Shown: positions 52,101 through 61,283, counted from the first letter of the stretch. The stretch: DNA of 64,000 bases from Chitinophaga sp. YR573 (GCF_900110995.1 NZ_FOJF01000002.1:930001-994000), one strand, 5' to 3'. The notes: a model not told the origin generated them from the letters alone. Made by a program: numbers and translations.

Positions 52101-52669
52101 TATATAATGGCTTTGAAGAGGCAAGTAACTGGACAGGTGTTACAAGTGATGCAACACAAGTATATTCGGGTCGTTATGCTGGTATGATAACAAATGCAGG
52201 TACTGCAACCTATCCGGGCTGGATTAATGTTTCTCTTGCAGCAGCTACGAAGTTTAGGTTTTCCGGCTGGATATATAGCAATGGCCCCGGTGCCACTATC
52301 AACCTGATGATGAAAAAGAGTGGTGAAACTGCTGCTTATTCCTACATAGACAACATCTCTACCGCCCAAACAGGCAAGTGGGTATATGTGGAGAAAGAGT
52401 ACGCTGTTCCCATCGATGTAAAAATGCTAAGTATTCGTGTTGATAATAATGGTACTGGTAAAGTATGGTTTGATGATATAAAATTGCGCCCTTCTGTAGC
52501 TCAGATGAGTACCTATACGTATACTCCATTGGTAGGAATGACCAGTAAGAATGATGAGGGGAACCATATTGTTTATTATGAGTATGATGGATTGGGCAGA
52601 TTAAAAGTGATCAGAGACAAGGACAGAAACATTTTAAAAACCTTTTCCTATAACTATACCATTCAATAA
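49169..52669 (+). CDS. Large secreted RHS/YD-repeat protein (first of pair)
   Basis: The 1166-residue protein has a signal peptide (MNRILVFFMFCCIPVLYVAA). The N-terminal part (SPETAELFKYNDMPVSMMTG, LSLSYHASGIKVTQRATWVG) is common at the front of Bacteroidota RHS-like proteins. A long strand-rich middle follows. At about residues 975-1110 there is a jelly-roll, carbohydrate-binding-like domain (EVLYNGFEEASNWTGVT to KVWFDDIKLRPS). A YD-repeat end (YYEYDGLGRLKVIRDKDRN) closes the chain. It lacks the RHS core motif and any variable toxin tip, which the next gene has. Only seven bases separate the two genes, so they are co-expressed and may assemble. Confidence 0.82.
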   Translation: MNRILVFFMFCCIPVLYVAAQNKPIVPLSPETAELFKYNDMPVSMMTGVPQISYPLYEINTGKIKLPLSLSYHASGIKVTQRATWVGLGWSLAPGGSIGRAVRGNVDEKDVYGWFNHMSSLDTIPLIQSYYTMMNWANNTPDPQPDFFDYSFSGKSGRFIYSRTSKSFVTIPYQSVQIKRIAADNTYQITDDDGTRYFFERKKLVTNDTEGFQQYVQEWNLTRIISDDSSDTLYLNYDYPATSNPDWSTETTTTYSRSYMMKTGEVNYVKGELTSSSSQSQYDASKLKEIVFRQGKVTFYANTVRNDYGNNLLDSIVVYSKDGSGYQRVKKVSFAYDYFSDGNTSPGFVDYRLKLLSFMTEDINGGQPEKYQFGYVNTPIPSITSFAADYWGFYNGATSNASLMPNILPQDAALSKYGVLGDANRQPSDSFIMAGLLNRITYPTGGYTTLKFEPNKYIKSWTNTVDTSLGIFKIYGGGRLATTTQTINFKTVSPTGASTAWATIHFTLSPFSANPVSTAQLVTFKDSTTGTIIQSWSSDTYSDYQNAHVIEYQYECNTSHVYQLTATVKDLVTTYIDAYVKGTTIESSMQLNSGGGIRIQTISSYNTDSTLQKQEVYKYAAGETGMGSMPFSPEEIIYGNFYGHATAEAKPGPTACTIQTGQKITFVGPPVYSNINFQGANVLYPYVTKYEYGNNVSNGKTIYQYNLPNDYVVIPTPGSLGGKERINNTLFDEQLYTVHTYKYNVGDSSYRLLKQVTNSYGLYNFNTEKGYQLWSILEWLTLEHCNAEQATDFNYMMYNIKSGGYRLTATKQQEYDDNGIVLEDSIGYTYNNYALPSKIWHMNSKKDSVYDIMYYPGNHALNDPNAGILNQMVRRNMIRQPYWKGNYKNGILLSYQRTMYDNLWGTNDSLIAPKTDSIWGYGGNDGVPVSTVSYQAYGKYGNIMQMTDPKGVPSSYTWTTDGTYPVSQSIGANINEVLYNGFEEASNWTGVTSDATQVYSGRYAGMITNAGTATYPGWINVSLAAATKFRFSGWIYSNGPGATINLMMKKSGETAAYSYIDNISTAQTGKWVYVEKEYAVPIDVKMLSIRVDNNGTGKVWFDDIKLRPSVAQMSTYTYTPLVGMTSKNDEGNHIVYYEYDGLGRLKVIRDKDRNILKTFSYNYTIQ

Positions 52670-52676
52670 TATAACG

Positions 52677-55600
52677 ATGAAAACTAAATATATGAAAGGG
52701 TTTTTATTCATACTGTGTATATGCCTGTCTGGTATTTATACGGATATTATGGCACAGGTGCCCACGACAGGAGCAAGAGTTGCTGCTACTCCTGGGGCCT
52801 TGCCTGCTGTGGTTTCCTCGAACAATTTTGTTCGTACTTGGGAGCCAAGCATGCCTTCTGCAGATCAGAATACGGTGCAGAATGCTGTCCGTACTGTAAG
52901 TGAAGTAAAACAGACTACTATTTACCTGGATGGATTAGGACGTCCTTTACAGACTGTTACCAAAAGGATCAGTCCCGAAGGGAAGGACCAGGTTTCTCCT
53001 GTTGTATATGACGCCTATGGGCGTGAGCAATATAAATATCTACCCTATGTGCAGCATACAGATAGCATGGATAATGGGAATTTAAAAACCAATCCTTTTT
53101 TAGGACAAAAGAGTTTCTATGGAGATGCTAACTATAATCCGGGTATTGCCGGCGAGCATATTTATTATAGTCAGACAGTGTATGAAGCATCCCCACTTAA
53201 CAGGGTGTTAAAGACATATGCTCCTGGAGACAGTTGGGCCAGTGAAGGTGGCAATCATCCTGTGCAATATCAATATCTTATTAATACAGTAGCCGATTCT
53301 GTTCGCATCTGGAATATCAGTACATCACTTCCAACCAGTACTGGTACGTACGCTGCCGGAACACTACGGAAAAATATTGTAATAGATGAGAATGGTAATC
53401 AGAGTGTAGAGTATAAAGATAAGGATGGTCGCGTTGTTTTAAAGAAGGTTCAGTCAGCAGCTACTGCGGGTACTGCTCATATAGGCTGGTTGTGTACTTA
53501 TTATGTGTATGATAATCTGGATAATCTGCGTTTTGTAATACCACCCTTGGCAGTTGAGAAAAGCATGATAGCTGCATGGAATGTAAGTGCTGTTGCTGAT
53601 GAGTTATGTTTTCAGTATCAGTATGACAGTCGCAAACGAATGACTGCAAAGAAAGTACCTGGTGCAGGGCTGGTATATCTTGTTTATGATACGAGAGACA
53701 GGCCTGTATTTACACAGGATGCCAATCAACGCTTAAAATCTCCGCAGGAATGGCTGGTGACTTTTTATGATGGTATTAACCGTCCGACTATGACTGCTAT
53801 TTATAAAGCAAATACAACCCAGGCGGCTCTCCAGACAAGTTTGAATAGTATAACCACTACGCAATCCATAAATTATGTATTCCCTGGTATTGCAGATCTG
53901 GTAGTAACTGATTACGATGGCAGTAGTAGTTATACTGCTACCAATACTGTTTCTTTAGTGGATAACTTTGATTCAGGTGTTGGGGCTGATTTCATTGCAA
54001 CGATTGATCCAGCACTGACAGGTGGGTCGACTACTATCAATGCGACTAATCCTTTGCCTGCAATTTCTGCAGCAGCACTAACTCCTCTTACTTATACATT
54101 TTATGATGATTATAGTTATGCGGGAGCTTCTGCTTATCAGACAGGGGATTTAGCTAAACTCCTGCCGGGTATAAATCCTTATCAGGAAGCATTATCTAAT
54201 ACTCCCAGTACCTTAACTAATGGAATGGTAACTGGTACTAAAGTAAGGGTACTTGATACAGAGCAATGGTTAACAACTTCTACTTATTATAATGATAAAG
54301 GACGTGTAATTCAAACTATTGCTGATAATGTAACAGGAGGGAAGGATATTGTTACCAACCTCTATGATTTTAGCGGTAAGGTATTAAGCAATTATCTCCG
54401 GCATAGCAATCCACGTAGTGAACAAACCCGAAAGACAACAGTACTTACAATGATGGAGTATGATGCTGCGGGACGGTTAACCAGTATTAAGAAGAGGTTG
54501 AATGATGATAGTAGTCAGGATAGAATTATTGCAGTTAACAGCTATGATGAATTGGGAAAGCTCAAGCGCAAGCGATTGGGCGTAACAGGTGCTTCATCTC
54601 AGTTGGATACCCTGACTTATACTTATAATATCCGCGGATGGTTACAGGGTGTGAATAAATCTTTTGTAAATACATCCAGCAGTGATAACTGGTTTGGCGA
54701 GGAATTGAATTATGATTACGGATTCAGTGTTAACCAGTACAATGGTAACATTGCGGGTACCAAATGGAAAAGCAAGTCTGATGGTACACCTCGTGCATAT
54801 GGGTACAGCTATGACAAAGTGAACCGTTTGACAGGAGCCGATTTTACCCAACAGAATACTACTGGTGCAGCATGGACGATTGATAAAGTAGATTTCTCTG
54901 TCAGTAACCTGGCTTATGATGCAAATGGGAATATTAAAACCATGACACAAAAGGGGATGGCTGGAACTGCCATCAGTACAATAGATCAGATGATTTATTC
55001 GTACACTTCTTCAGGAAGTAATAAATTATTGGGTGTATCAGATACCTGTAAGACGGCTTCTGCCAAACTGGGTGATTTTATCAATGGGACGAATGCCGGA
55101 GATGATTATAGGTATGATATCAATGGCAACTTGACAAAAGATCTAAATAAAGGCATTGATACGATTAACTATAATCACCTGAATTTGCCTTCGCTGGTTA
55201 AGATCAGAAGTAAAGGAACTATTACTTATCAGTATGATGCTGCTGGTAATAAATTGAAGAAAACAGTTGTAGACAGTACAATAAGTACACCTAAAACAAC
55301 GGTCACAGATTATGTTGGTGGTTTGGTTTATGAACAGGATACTTTGCAGTTTTTATCTCATGAAGAGGGACGAATCAGGCCTGTATACAAAACTGGTCAG
55401 GCGCTAAGTTTTACCTATGATTATTTTGAAAAGGATCATCTGGGTAATGTAAGAGTAGTTTTGGGTACACAGAGTGATACCAGCAAATATGCAGCTACTA
55501 TGGAAACTGCTGTTATTGCTTATGAAAATGCGTTATTCAGTAATATTGATAATACACGTACCCTCATATCTTCTATAGCCGGTTATCCCGCGGATAATAC

Positions 55601-57104
55601 CACTAACCCGAATGCTTATGTCGCCAAGCTGAATGCTGTAAACGGGCAGAAGATAGGGCCTTCATTGGTATTGCGTGTAATGGCTGGTGATACTATCCAA
55701 TTGGGTGTAAAAGCTTTTTACAAAAGCACAGGAACCAGTACATCAAGTACTACATCCACTAATATGCTGGCGGCTTTATTACAGGCCTTCAGTGGAGGTA
55801 GTGTAAGTGATGGGGCGCATAATGCAACAGGTACTGGTTCTCCTCTTTCTACCAGCTTTAGCACAACAGATTATGATGCGTTAAAACAGAAAGATCCTAC
55901 TCAAAACCTGACAGACAAACCTAAATCCTACCTGAACTATGCCTTGTTTGATGATAGATTCAGCGTGGTAAATGAAAACAGTGGTGTGAAGCAGGTCCAG
56001 GGCAGTCCTGATCAGTTGCAGACGTTGGGTACAGACAGAATGGTAATTAAGAAAACAGGATTTCTGTATATTTATACCAGTAATGAGAGTGGAGAGGATG
56101 TGTTCTTTGATAATCTGGTGGTTGTGCATAATGGTGGGCCTTTATTGGAGGAAACGCATTATTATCCATTTGGGTTGACGATGGCGGGAATTTCGTCCAA
56201 AGCACTAAAAGGGATGAATTATGCAGAGAACAGATTAAAGTATAATGGGAAAGAGTTACAGAGTGGCGAGTTTAAGGATGGCAGTGGATTAGAGTTGTAT
56301 GATTATGGCGCCAGAATGTATGATGCTCAGATAGGAAGGTGGGGAGTGATTGATCCATTAAGCGAAAAAGGTAGGAGGTGGAGTCCTTATGTGTATACAT
56401 TTAATAACCCTATCCGGTTTACTGATCCGGATGGAATGTGGCCTGACCTTGGAGAATATCTGAATAAATTGGTGAGTTCAGCTATGACTTCTGCAAAGAA
56501 TTATGCAGTTAAAAGGATGAAACAAATGGCAGTAAATGCAGTTAATACCTTAGTTCAAAGTGGGAAGGATGAAGCTAGGGAAGTTGTTAAAAATACTTCA
56601 GTAGATATAAAGGGATCAATGACTGTTTCAGTAGGTGCGCAAGGAGGTTTTGAAGTTAAAAATGCACATGGAGGAATGGTGAATTTCCTTAGTACAGATT
56701 TATTTTCAATAAAAGTAGGAACTCAAAAGCCAATCGGTGAATTAAGGCTAAAAGATGCTTCTGGTCTGACCTACATTGGAGAGGATGGCAAAGCGAATCT
56801 TAAAAGCTCACTTAGTTATAATTATATGTCACCTATGGGGTTGGGTGCAGGTGCAGAGGTCTCAAAAGAAGTAGGCTTTCAATATAAAGAAGGTAAAGTA
56901 GACATACAATCGGATGTGAGTTCAGTGTCAGGTGGTCCTTCGGTTGGGGCTTTTAACATAAATGCCGGTCAGGAAACTGATAAGATAAGTGGTGATACTT
57001 ATCGCAAGGCATCTATTGGTTTTGGGACTGAACGCGCTTATTTATTGGGTATAAAACTAGAAGTAAACGCAGAAATTAAATATAAAAAACATGGAGATGA
57101 TTAA
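52677..57104 (+). CDS. RHS repeat-associated core protein with DUF6443 N-terminus (second of pair)
   Basis: The 1475-residue protein has its own signal peptide (MKTKYMKGFLFILCICLSGI), a DUF6443-type N-terminus (NNFVRTWEPSMPSADQN, then TTIYLDGLGRPLQTVTKRI), and many YD repeats through residue ~1000. The RHS core motif is near 1205-1253 (YDYGARMYDAQIGRWGVIDP, FNNPIRFTDPDG). After DPDG at 1250-1253 comes a 222-residue variable tip that is Gly- and Ser-rich with strand character and shows no toxin motif that I recognise. In Tc toxins and Rhs proteins this tip is enclosed by the shell and released. The next gene overlaps this one by 14 bases. Confidence 0.87.
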   Translation: MKTKYMKGFLFILCICLSGIYTDIMAQVPTTGARVAATPGALPAVVSSNNFVRTWEPSMPSADQNTVQNAVRTVSEVKQTTIYLDGLGRPLQTVTKRISPEGKDQVSPVVYDAYGREQYKYLPYVQHTDSMDNGNLKTNPFLGQKSFYGDANYNPGIAGEHIYYSQTVYEASPLNRVLKTYAPGDSWASEGGNHPVQYQYLINTVADSVRIWNISTSLPTSTGTYAAGTLRKNIVIDENGNQSVEYKDKDGRVVLKKVQSAATAGTAHIGWLCTYYVYDNLDNLRFVIPPLAVEKSMIAAWNVSAVADELCFQYQYDSRKRMTAKKVPGAGLVYLVYDTRDRPVFTQDANQRLKSPQEWLVTFYDGINRPTMTAIYKANTTQAALQTSLNSITTTQSINYVFPGIADLVVTDYDGSSSYTATNTVSLVDNFDSGVGADFIATIDPALTGGSTTINATNPLPAISAAALTPLTYTFYDDYSYAGASAYQTGDLAKLLPGINPYQEALSNTPSTLTNGMVTGTKVRVLDTEQWLTTSTYYNDKGRVIQTIADNVTGGKDIVTNLYDFSGKVLSNYLRHSNPRSEQTRKTTVLTMMEYDAAGRLTSIKKRLNDDSSQDRIIAVNSYDELGKLKRKRLGVTGASSQLDTLTYTYNIRGWLQGVNKSFVNTSSSDNWFGEELNYDYGFSVNQYNGNIAGTKWKSKSDGTPRAYGYSYDKVNRLTGADFTQQNTTGAAWTIDKVDFSVSNLAYDANGNIKTMTQKGMAGTAISTIDQMIYSYTSSGSNKLLGVSDTCKTASAKLGDFINGTNAGDDYRYDINGNLTKDLNKGIDTINYNHLNLPSLVKIRSKGTITYQYDAAGNKLKKTVVDSTISTPKTTVTDYVGGLVYEQDTLQFLSHEEGRIRPVYKTGQALSFTYDYFEKDHLGNVRVVLGTQSDTSKYAATMETAVIAYENALFSNIDNTRTLISSIAGYPADNTTNPNAYVAKLNAVNGQKIGPSLVLRVMAGDTIQLGVKAFYKSTGTSTSSTTSTNMLAALLQAFSGGSVSDGAHNATGTGSPLSTSFSTTDYDALKQKDPTQNLTDKPKSYLNYALFDDRFSVVNENSGVKQVQGSPDQLQTLGTDRMVIKKTGFLYIYTSNESGEDVFFDNLVVVHNGGPLLEETHYYPFGLTMAGISSKALKGMNYAENRLKYNGKELQSGEFKDGSGLELYDYGARMYDAQIGRWGVIDPLSEKGRRWSPYVYTFNNPIRFTDPDGMWPDLGEYLNKLVSSAMTSAKNYAVKRMKQMAVNAVNTLVQSGKDEAREVVKNTSVDIKGSMTVSVGAQGGFEVKNAHGGMVNFLSTDLFSIKVGTQKPIGELRLKDASGLTYIGEDGKANLKSSLSYNYMSPMGLGAGAEVSKEVGFQYKEGKVDIQSDVSSVSGGPSVGAFNINAGQETDKISGDTYRKASIGFGTERAYLLGIKLEVNAEIKYKKHGDD

Positions 57105-57849
57105 GTATATATATGGATCTGTAATAATTATTTTTTGCACTTTAAGTTGTAATTACAAAAAAGAAGTGAAAGAATATTATGAAGGCGGGGAGATTAAGAG
57201 TCGGGTGATAGCTGATAAAGCTCATGTCAAATGGATTGGATACTATAAAAATGGTCAGATTGAAAGCGAGGGAGAATTACTGAATGGAAGTCGTGTAGGA
57301 AACTGGACTTATTATTATGAGAATAAGACTTTGAAGGCCCAGGGATATTATGATGATGGACTAAAAAAAGGACCATGGCATTACAATATTAAGGATAGTA
57401 CTTATCAGATAGAGTGGGATGTCTTTTATAACAGGTTACTAAAAATAAATGTACCTGCCGATTGGGTAAAAAAGGAACAACTTGGTGATAATGTACCTCT
57501 GGCTGCATTTAATACTGATAGCAATGGTGATGCTAATTTTAATATTATGATTTTCAGTTATGATCATAGAAATCTTGATAGCGTCATCAATGAAAACATC
57601 AGAAAGTCGAGATCTAATCTGGGATACAAAATAGAAGTCTTATCTTTAAAGGAGGTGGATGTAAATAATATAAAGGGGAAGGAGGTTATGCAGCATGTCC
57701 TTGCTGAGGGTAAGGATCTAACCGTATTGCAGTATAATCTCGTACATACAGACTCATTATATCTTATATCGTTTTTTATAAATAAAAATAAGTATCCTAT
57801 TTATGAAAATTTAGTTAATGAAGTTATATCCAGTTTTGCATTGAAGTAA
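57091..57849 (+). CDS. Lipoprotein with YwqK-like repeats (candidate immunity protein)
   Basis: The 252-residue product has a lipoprotein signal ending in LSC (C20). Residues ~28-100 contain MORN/YwqK-type repeats (YYEGGEIKSRVIADK, YYKNGQIESEGELLNGSRVG, YYENKTLKAQGYYDDGLKKG). Residues ~115-252 form a mixed alpha-beta domain starting VFYNRLLKINVPADW. YwqK in Bacillus subtilis is the antitoxin of a polymorphic toxin, and a start overlapping the end of an RHS gene is the usual place for an immunity gene. Its base use is A/T-rich, as in the tip region of the RHS gene. Immunity is inferred from location and repeat type; no assay or match was available. Confidence 0.7.
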   Translation: MEMIKYIYGSVIIIFCTLSCNYKKEVKEYYEGGEIKSRVIADKAHVKWIGYYKNGQIESEGELLNGSRVGNWTYYYENKTLKAQGYYDDGLKKGPWHYNIKDSTYQIEWDVFYNRLLKINVPADWVKKEQLGDNVPLAAFNTDSNGDANFNIMIFSYDHRNLDSVINENIRKSRSNLGYKIEVLSLKEVDVNNIKGKEVMQHVLAEGKDLTVLQYNLVHTDSLYLISFFINKNKYPIYENLVNEVISSFALK

Positions 57850-57853
57850 TATT

Positions 57854-58219
57854 TTAAAGTTGATTTAATTTCACTTGAAAATAAATGTTATAGTGAAAGA
57901 AAGAGGAATTTATTGCGACCAGACTTTTTACTATTTCTTTTTCAGATGTACTAAAATGAACTTCCATATAATCAAACTGTTTAGCAGCCATCGCGAGAGA
58001 CATACGGCCTATAAAAACATGTTTTTTCCAGGAAGGAACCGGTGGGAGCCCTAAAGGCGTAAATTGATCATCAGTATCTTCCAATGAAATGAACTTGTAA
58101 TTGTATTTTGCCAATTCCTTACGGATGTTTTTTGTTATGAGAGCTTCATCGACACCAATCTTGGCAATACCAAGAAATAAGAAAAACAGAAAGGGAACAA
58201 TGATAAAAGCAACACCCAT
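57854..58219 (-). CDS. Small hypothetical protein with N-terminal membrane helix
   Basis: The 121-residue protein starts MGVAFIIVPFLFFLFLGIAK, a single helix or signal anchor. A soluble part follows (ELAKYNYKFISLEDTDDQFT, then SWKKHVFIGRMSLAMAAKQF). I do not recognise a family. It is convergent with the lipoprotein gene, five bases from its stop, and shares the low G+C of this edge. It may be another small gene brought in with the RHS cluster, but could also be unrelated. Confidence 0.5.
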   Translation of the reverse strand: MGVAFIIVPFLFFLFLGIAKIGVDEALITKNIRKELAKYNYKFISLEDTDDQFTPLGLPPVPSWKKHVFIGRMSLAMAAKQFDYMEVHFSTSEKEIVKSLVAINSSFFHYNIYFQVKLNQL

Positions 58220-58434
58220 TTGACGTTATTATTTTATTAAAAGGAACTATGAAAATTAATGAAATTTATCCAGAGTTGATAATTTCAATAGCAGAGGGTT
58301 TAAATATGGAATTTAATTATTAGTTAAGGATAATGAGCACATTTACATTTTTTGAAATAGGCTTTTCCTTATAATGGTGATAATCAGTTTCTATTATGCA
58401 TTAAGAAATAGAATTGTATTAATATTTTCTTAGC

Positions 58435-58464
58435 AAAAGCCGCAGGATTTATCCTGCGGCTTTT
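58435..58464 (-). terminator. Terminator after the PorT-like gene
   Basis: AAAAGCCGCAGGAT (58435-58448) pairs perfectly with ATCCTGCGGCTTTT (58451-58464), with a two-base gap. It lies just after the stop of the minus-strand gene at 58469. Confidence 0.85.
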
Positions 58465-58468
58465 TACT

Positions 58469-59224
58469 TTACTTACGACAAACCCTCATCGCATACCCCA
58501 CTACTACCACCGCAGCCCCTGTATTATTCTTTCCATTCACATCTCCTTTCTGAATTTTCACAAACCCATAATTCCCGCCGCCTTCAACAAATATGCTGCT
58601 ATTCTTTAAATGATAAGCAACCCCTATATGCCCGTCAACACCCGCATTAACAGAATGCAAATCTTTCTTGATATTCTCCGTTCTATCAAAAGATTGTTCT
58701 CCTATAGGAAGAGGTTGTGTGTGTTGTTCATCGAGGTAAATAGTGCTGCTGCCACTGGTGATATTTTTAGCATTCAGTACGAAACTTACAAAAGGGCCGG
58801 CCGCCGCATATACATCCCAATGATTACGTAATAAGAAATGATATTTCGCCAGGATAGGGATCATGAGGTAGTTGAATTTAGCAGTGCTTTTGTAATCAGC
58901 ATAGAGGTAGGGGGGAACCTGACCATCCGGGAACATAGCGGCTAATTCAGGTGGAGTAGAGAAAGCCTGGTTGCCATTCTTCTTGCCACCCTGAGAACTG
59001 TACTGTACTTCAGGCTGGATGGAAAAACGTCTGGTAAGATGGAACTCTGCCTGTAAAGAAGCATCCGGACCAAGCCGCGAGCCATAACCTTTATTAATGG
59101 GGTTTGCAGAATTACCGGAAGTGAGATTGGGAATACTTAGACCAGCTTTGATTCCGATATCGGTCTGCGCTATGGCGTTTATAGAAGCCACCAGAAGCAG
59201 GAGAATACATGAGTATCTTTTCAT
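58469..59224 (-). CDS. Outer-membrane beta-barrel protein, PorT-like
   Basis: The 251-residue protein has a signal peptide (MKRYSCILLLLVASINAIAQ) and begins IGIKAGLSIPNL, the usual first strand of PorT-family barrels. Further amphipathic strands are visible (FSIQPEVQYSSQGGKK, FNYLMIPILAKYHF, WDVYAAAGPFVSF, SVNAGVDGHIGVAYHL, SIFVEGGGNYGFV). It ends VVVVGYAMRVCRK, not in Phe. Small barrels of this type sit in the outer membrane; their roles vary from secretion to unknown. It stands alone and diverges from the GH35 gene. Confidence 0.85.
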   Translation of the reverse strand: MKRYSCILLLLVASINAIAQTDIGIKAGLSIPNLTSGNSANPINKGYGSRLGPDASLQAEFHLTRRFSIQPEVQYSSQGGKKNGNQAFSTPPELAAMFPDGQVPPYLYADYKSTAKFNYLMIPILAKYHFLLRNHWDVYAAAGPFVSFVLNAKNITSGSSTIYLDEQHTQPLPIGEQSFDRTENIKKDLHSVNAGVDGHIGVAYHLKNSSIFVEGGGNYGFVKIQKGDVNGKNNTGAAVVVVGYAMRVCRK

Positions 59225-59438
59225 GATGTGAAAGTTGTGTTGGATAGAAGAAATGGGATAAACAAGGGCTACCTTATAAAGTTACGATTATCAGCATATA
59301 ATAAAACATATGAATGCAGGATAATGTTGTCTTCTTTATTGATATGATGTTCACAATGTCTGGTAGATTATTGTTGAGTGGATTTCATTTTAGCATTACA
59401 TTGCTTATTTTACCCACTTAATCAATGTTACAGGGACA

Positions 59439-61241
59439 ATGAGAAAAATGTTAATCATGAGCGCTGTCGCTTTGCTTTGCTGTATAGTCATGGTACAGGG
59501 GCAGGCTAAACACTCCTTTGCGCTGGGGAAAACAGCTTTTTTACTGGACGGGAAACCTTACCAGATCATCAGCGGGGAAATGCATCCTGCACGTATCCCG
59601 AAAGAATACTGGAAACACCGTATCCAGATGGCGAAAGCGATGGGATGTAATACCATCGCTGTATACGTATTCTGGAACTATCACGAACAGGACCCCGGTC
59701 AGTTTGATTTTACGTCGGAGAACCGGGATATAGCAGCGTTTATTAAGCTGATACAGGCAGAAGGGATGTGGGTATTGTTACGCCCCGGGCCATATGTATG
59801 CGGAGAATGGGATTTCGGTGGATTACCACCTTACCTGCTACGCACCCCGGATATTAAAGTGCGTTGCCTTGATCCCCGTTATATGGAAGCCGTAACACGC
59901 TACGCCAAAGCCCTCAGCGAACAGGTGAAGCCATTACTGGTCACCAACGGCGGACCAATCCTCATGATGCAGGTGGAAAATGAATACGGCAGCTTCGGCA
60001 ACGATAAACAATACCTCTATAAGCTGAAACAGATCTGGGAAGAGGATGGCATTAATATCCCCTTCTACACCGCAGACGGCCCCGTAGCAGCTTTACTGGA
60101 AGCCGGTGGCGTACCAGGAGCCGCAGTAGGTCTCGATTCCGGTAGCTCTGAAGGCGACTTCACCGCTGCTCACAACTACAACCCCGATGTTCCCAGCTTC
60201 AGCAGTGAATCCTATCCAGGCTGGTTAACACACTGGGGGGAGAAATGGGCCCGTCCTGATAAAGCCGGCATCCTGAAAGAAGTGAAATTCCTGATGGACA
60301 CCAAACGTTCTTTCAACCTCTACGTAATTCATGGTGGTACTAACTTTGGCTTTACTGCTGGTGCCAACTCCGGAGGTAAGGGGTATGAGCCGGATCTCAC
60401 CAGCTATGATTATGATGCACCTGTAAATGAACAGGGTTGTGCTACTGAAAAGTATATAGCATTACGTGAACTGATCGGTTCTTACACTAAAAAGAAATTA
60501 CCCGCTATTCCGGCACCAATACCAACCATCACTATTCCGTCTATACAGTTAACTCCATTCACCAGTATATGGGCACATTTGCCTGCTGCCATGCAGAGTA
60601 TACAGCCTAAGCCTTTTGAGGCTTACGGACAGGATTATGGCTTTATGGTTTATAAAACCGTACTGATAGGACATAAAAGCGGAAAACTGGACATTACTTC
60701 CTTGCATGATTACGGCACTGTATTTTTAAATGGACAATACATTGGTAAAATCGATCGTCGTCTTGGTGAACACAGCATTGAATTACCTAAGTCAGACGTA
60801 AAAGATCCTGTATTGGAAATATTAGTGGAAGGTATGGGCCGTATCAATTTTGCACAGGAATTGATAGACCGTAAAGGCATCACTGATAGGGTTACACTGA
60901 ATGGTATGACCCTCATGAATTGGGAAGTATATGGTTTACCCATGAAGAACGATTTCATTACACAACTGAAAGGAAGCGATAAAACGGACAGACCTGGTCA
61001 GTTCTTTAAAGCCAGCTTTAACCTGACAGCTACAGGAGATACTTATTTAGACCTTTCTGCCTTTAAAAAAGGGATAGTATGGGTGAATGGGCATAATTTA
61101 GGCAGGTACTGGGAAATAGGCCCGCAGAAGCGTTTATACTGCCCTGCTACCTGGTTGAATAAAGGGGAAAATACAATTGTAGTATTTGATCTGCATCAAC
61201 TGGATGTGGCATCTGTGACAGGAAATAATTTACCGGAGTAA
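59439..61241 (+). CDS. Beta-galactosidase, glycoside hydrolase family 35
   Basis: The 600-residue protein has a signal peptide (MRKMLIMSAVALLCCIVMVQ, cleaved after GQA) and the GH35 barrel. It shows IISGEMHPARIPKEYWKHRI, GMWVLLRPGPYVCGEWDFGG, the acid/base E182 in QVENEYGSFG and the nucleophile E257 in FSSESYPGW. C-terminal beta domains (about 380-600) include LNGQYIGKIDRRLGE and WVNGHNLGRYWEIGPQ. It removes terminal beta-galactose from oligosaccharides outside the cytoplasm. It is not in a recognisable polysaccharide-utilisation locus with SusC/SusD; a GH88/GH105 gene lies 1.1 kb away on the other strand. Confidence 0.95.
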   Translation: MRKMLIMSAVALLCCIVMVQGQAKHSFALGKTAFLLDGKPYQIISGEMHPARIPKEYWKHRIQMAKAMGCNTIAVYVFWNYHEQDPGQFDFTSENRDIAAFIKLIQAEGMWVLLRPGPYVCGEWDFGGLPPYLLRTPDIKVRCLDPRYMEAVTRYAKALSEQVKPLLVTNGGPILMMQVENEYGSFGNDKQYLYKLKQIWEEDGINIPFYTADGPVAALLEAGGVPGAAVGLDSGSSEGDFTAAHNYNPDVPSFSSESYPGWLTHWGEKWARPDKAGILKEVKFLMDTKRSFNLYVIHGGTNFGFTAGANSGGKGYEPDLTSYDYDAPVNEQGCATEKYIALRELIGSYTKKKLPAIPAPIPTITIPSIQLTPFTSIWAHLPAAMQSIQPKPFEAYGQDYGFMVYKTVLIGHKSGKLDITSLHDYGTVFLNGQYIGKIDRRLGEHSIELPKSDVKDPVLEILVEGMGRINFAQELIDRKGITDRVTLNGMTLMNWEVYGLPMKNDFITQLKGSDKTDRPGQFFKASFNLTATGDTYLDLSAFKKGIVWVNGHNLGRYWEIGPQKRLYCPATWLNKGENTIVVFDLHQLDVASVTGNNLPE

Positions 61242-61283
61242 GATGAGAAAGGTAGATTTACGTGGGCTTATAAATGAGACTTT

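Noticed and set aside
49169..57104. The two RHS-type genes as one gene broken by a frameshift
   Set aside because: The second gene has its own signal peptide and a DUF6443 N-terminus right at its start, so it is a true separate protein.
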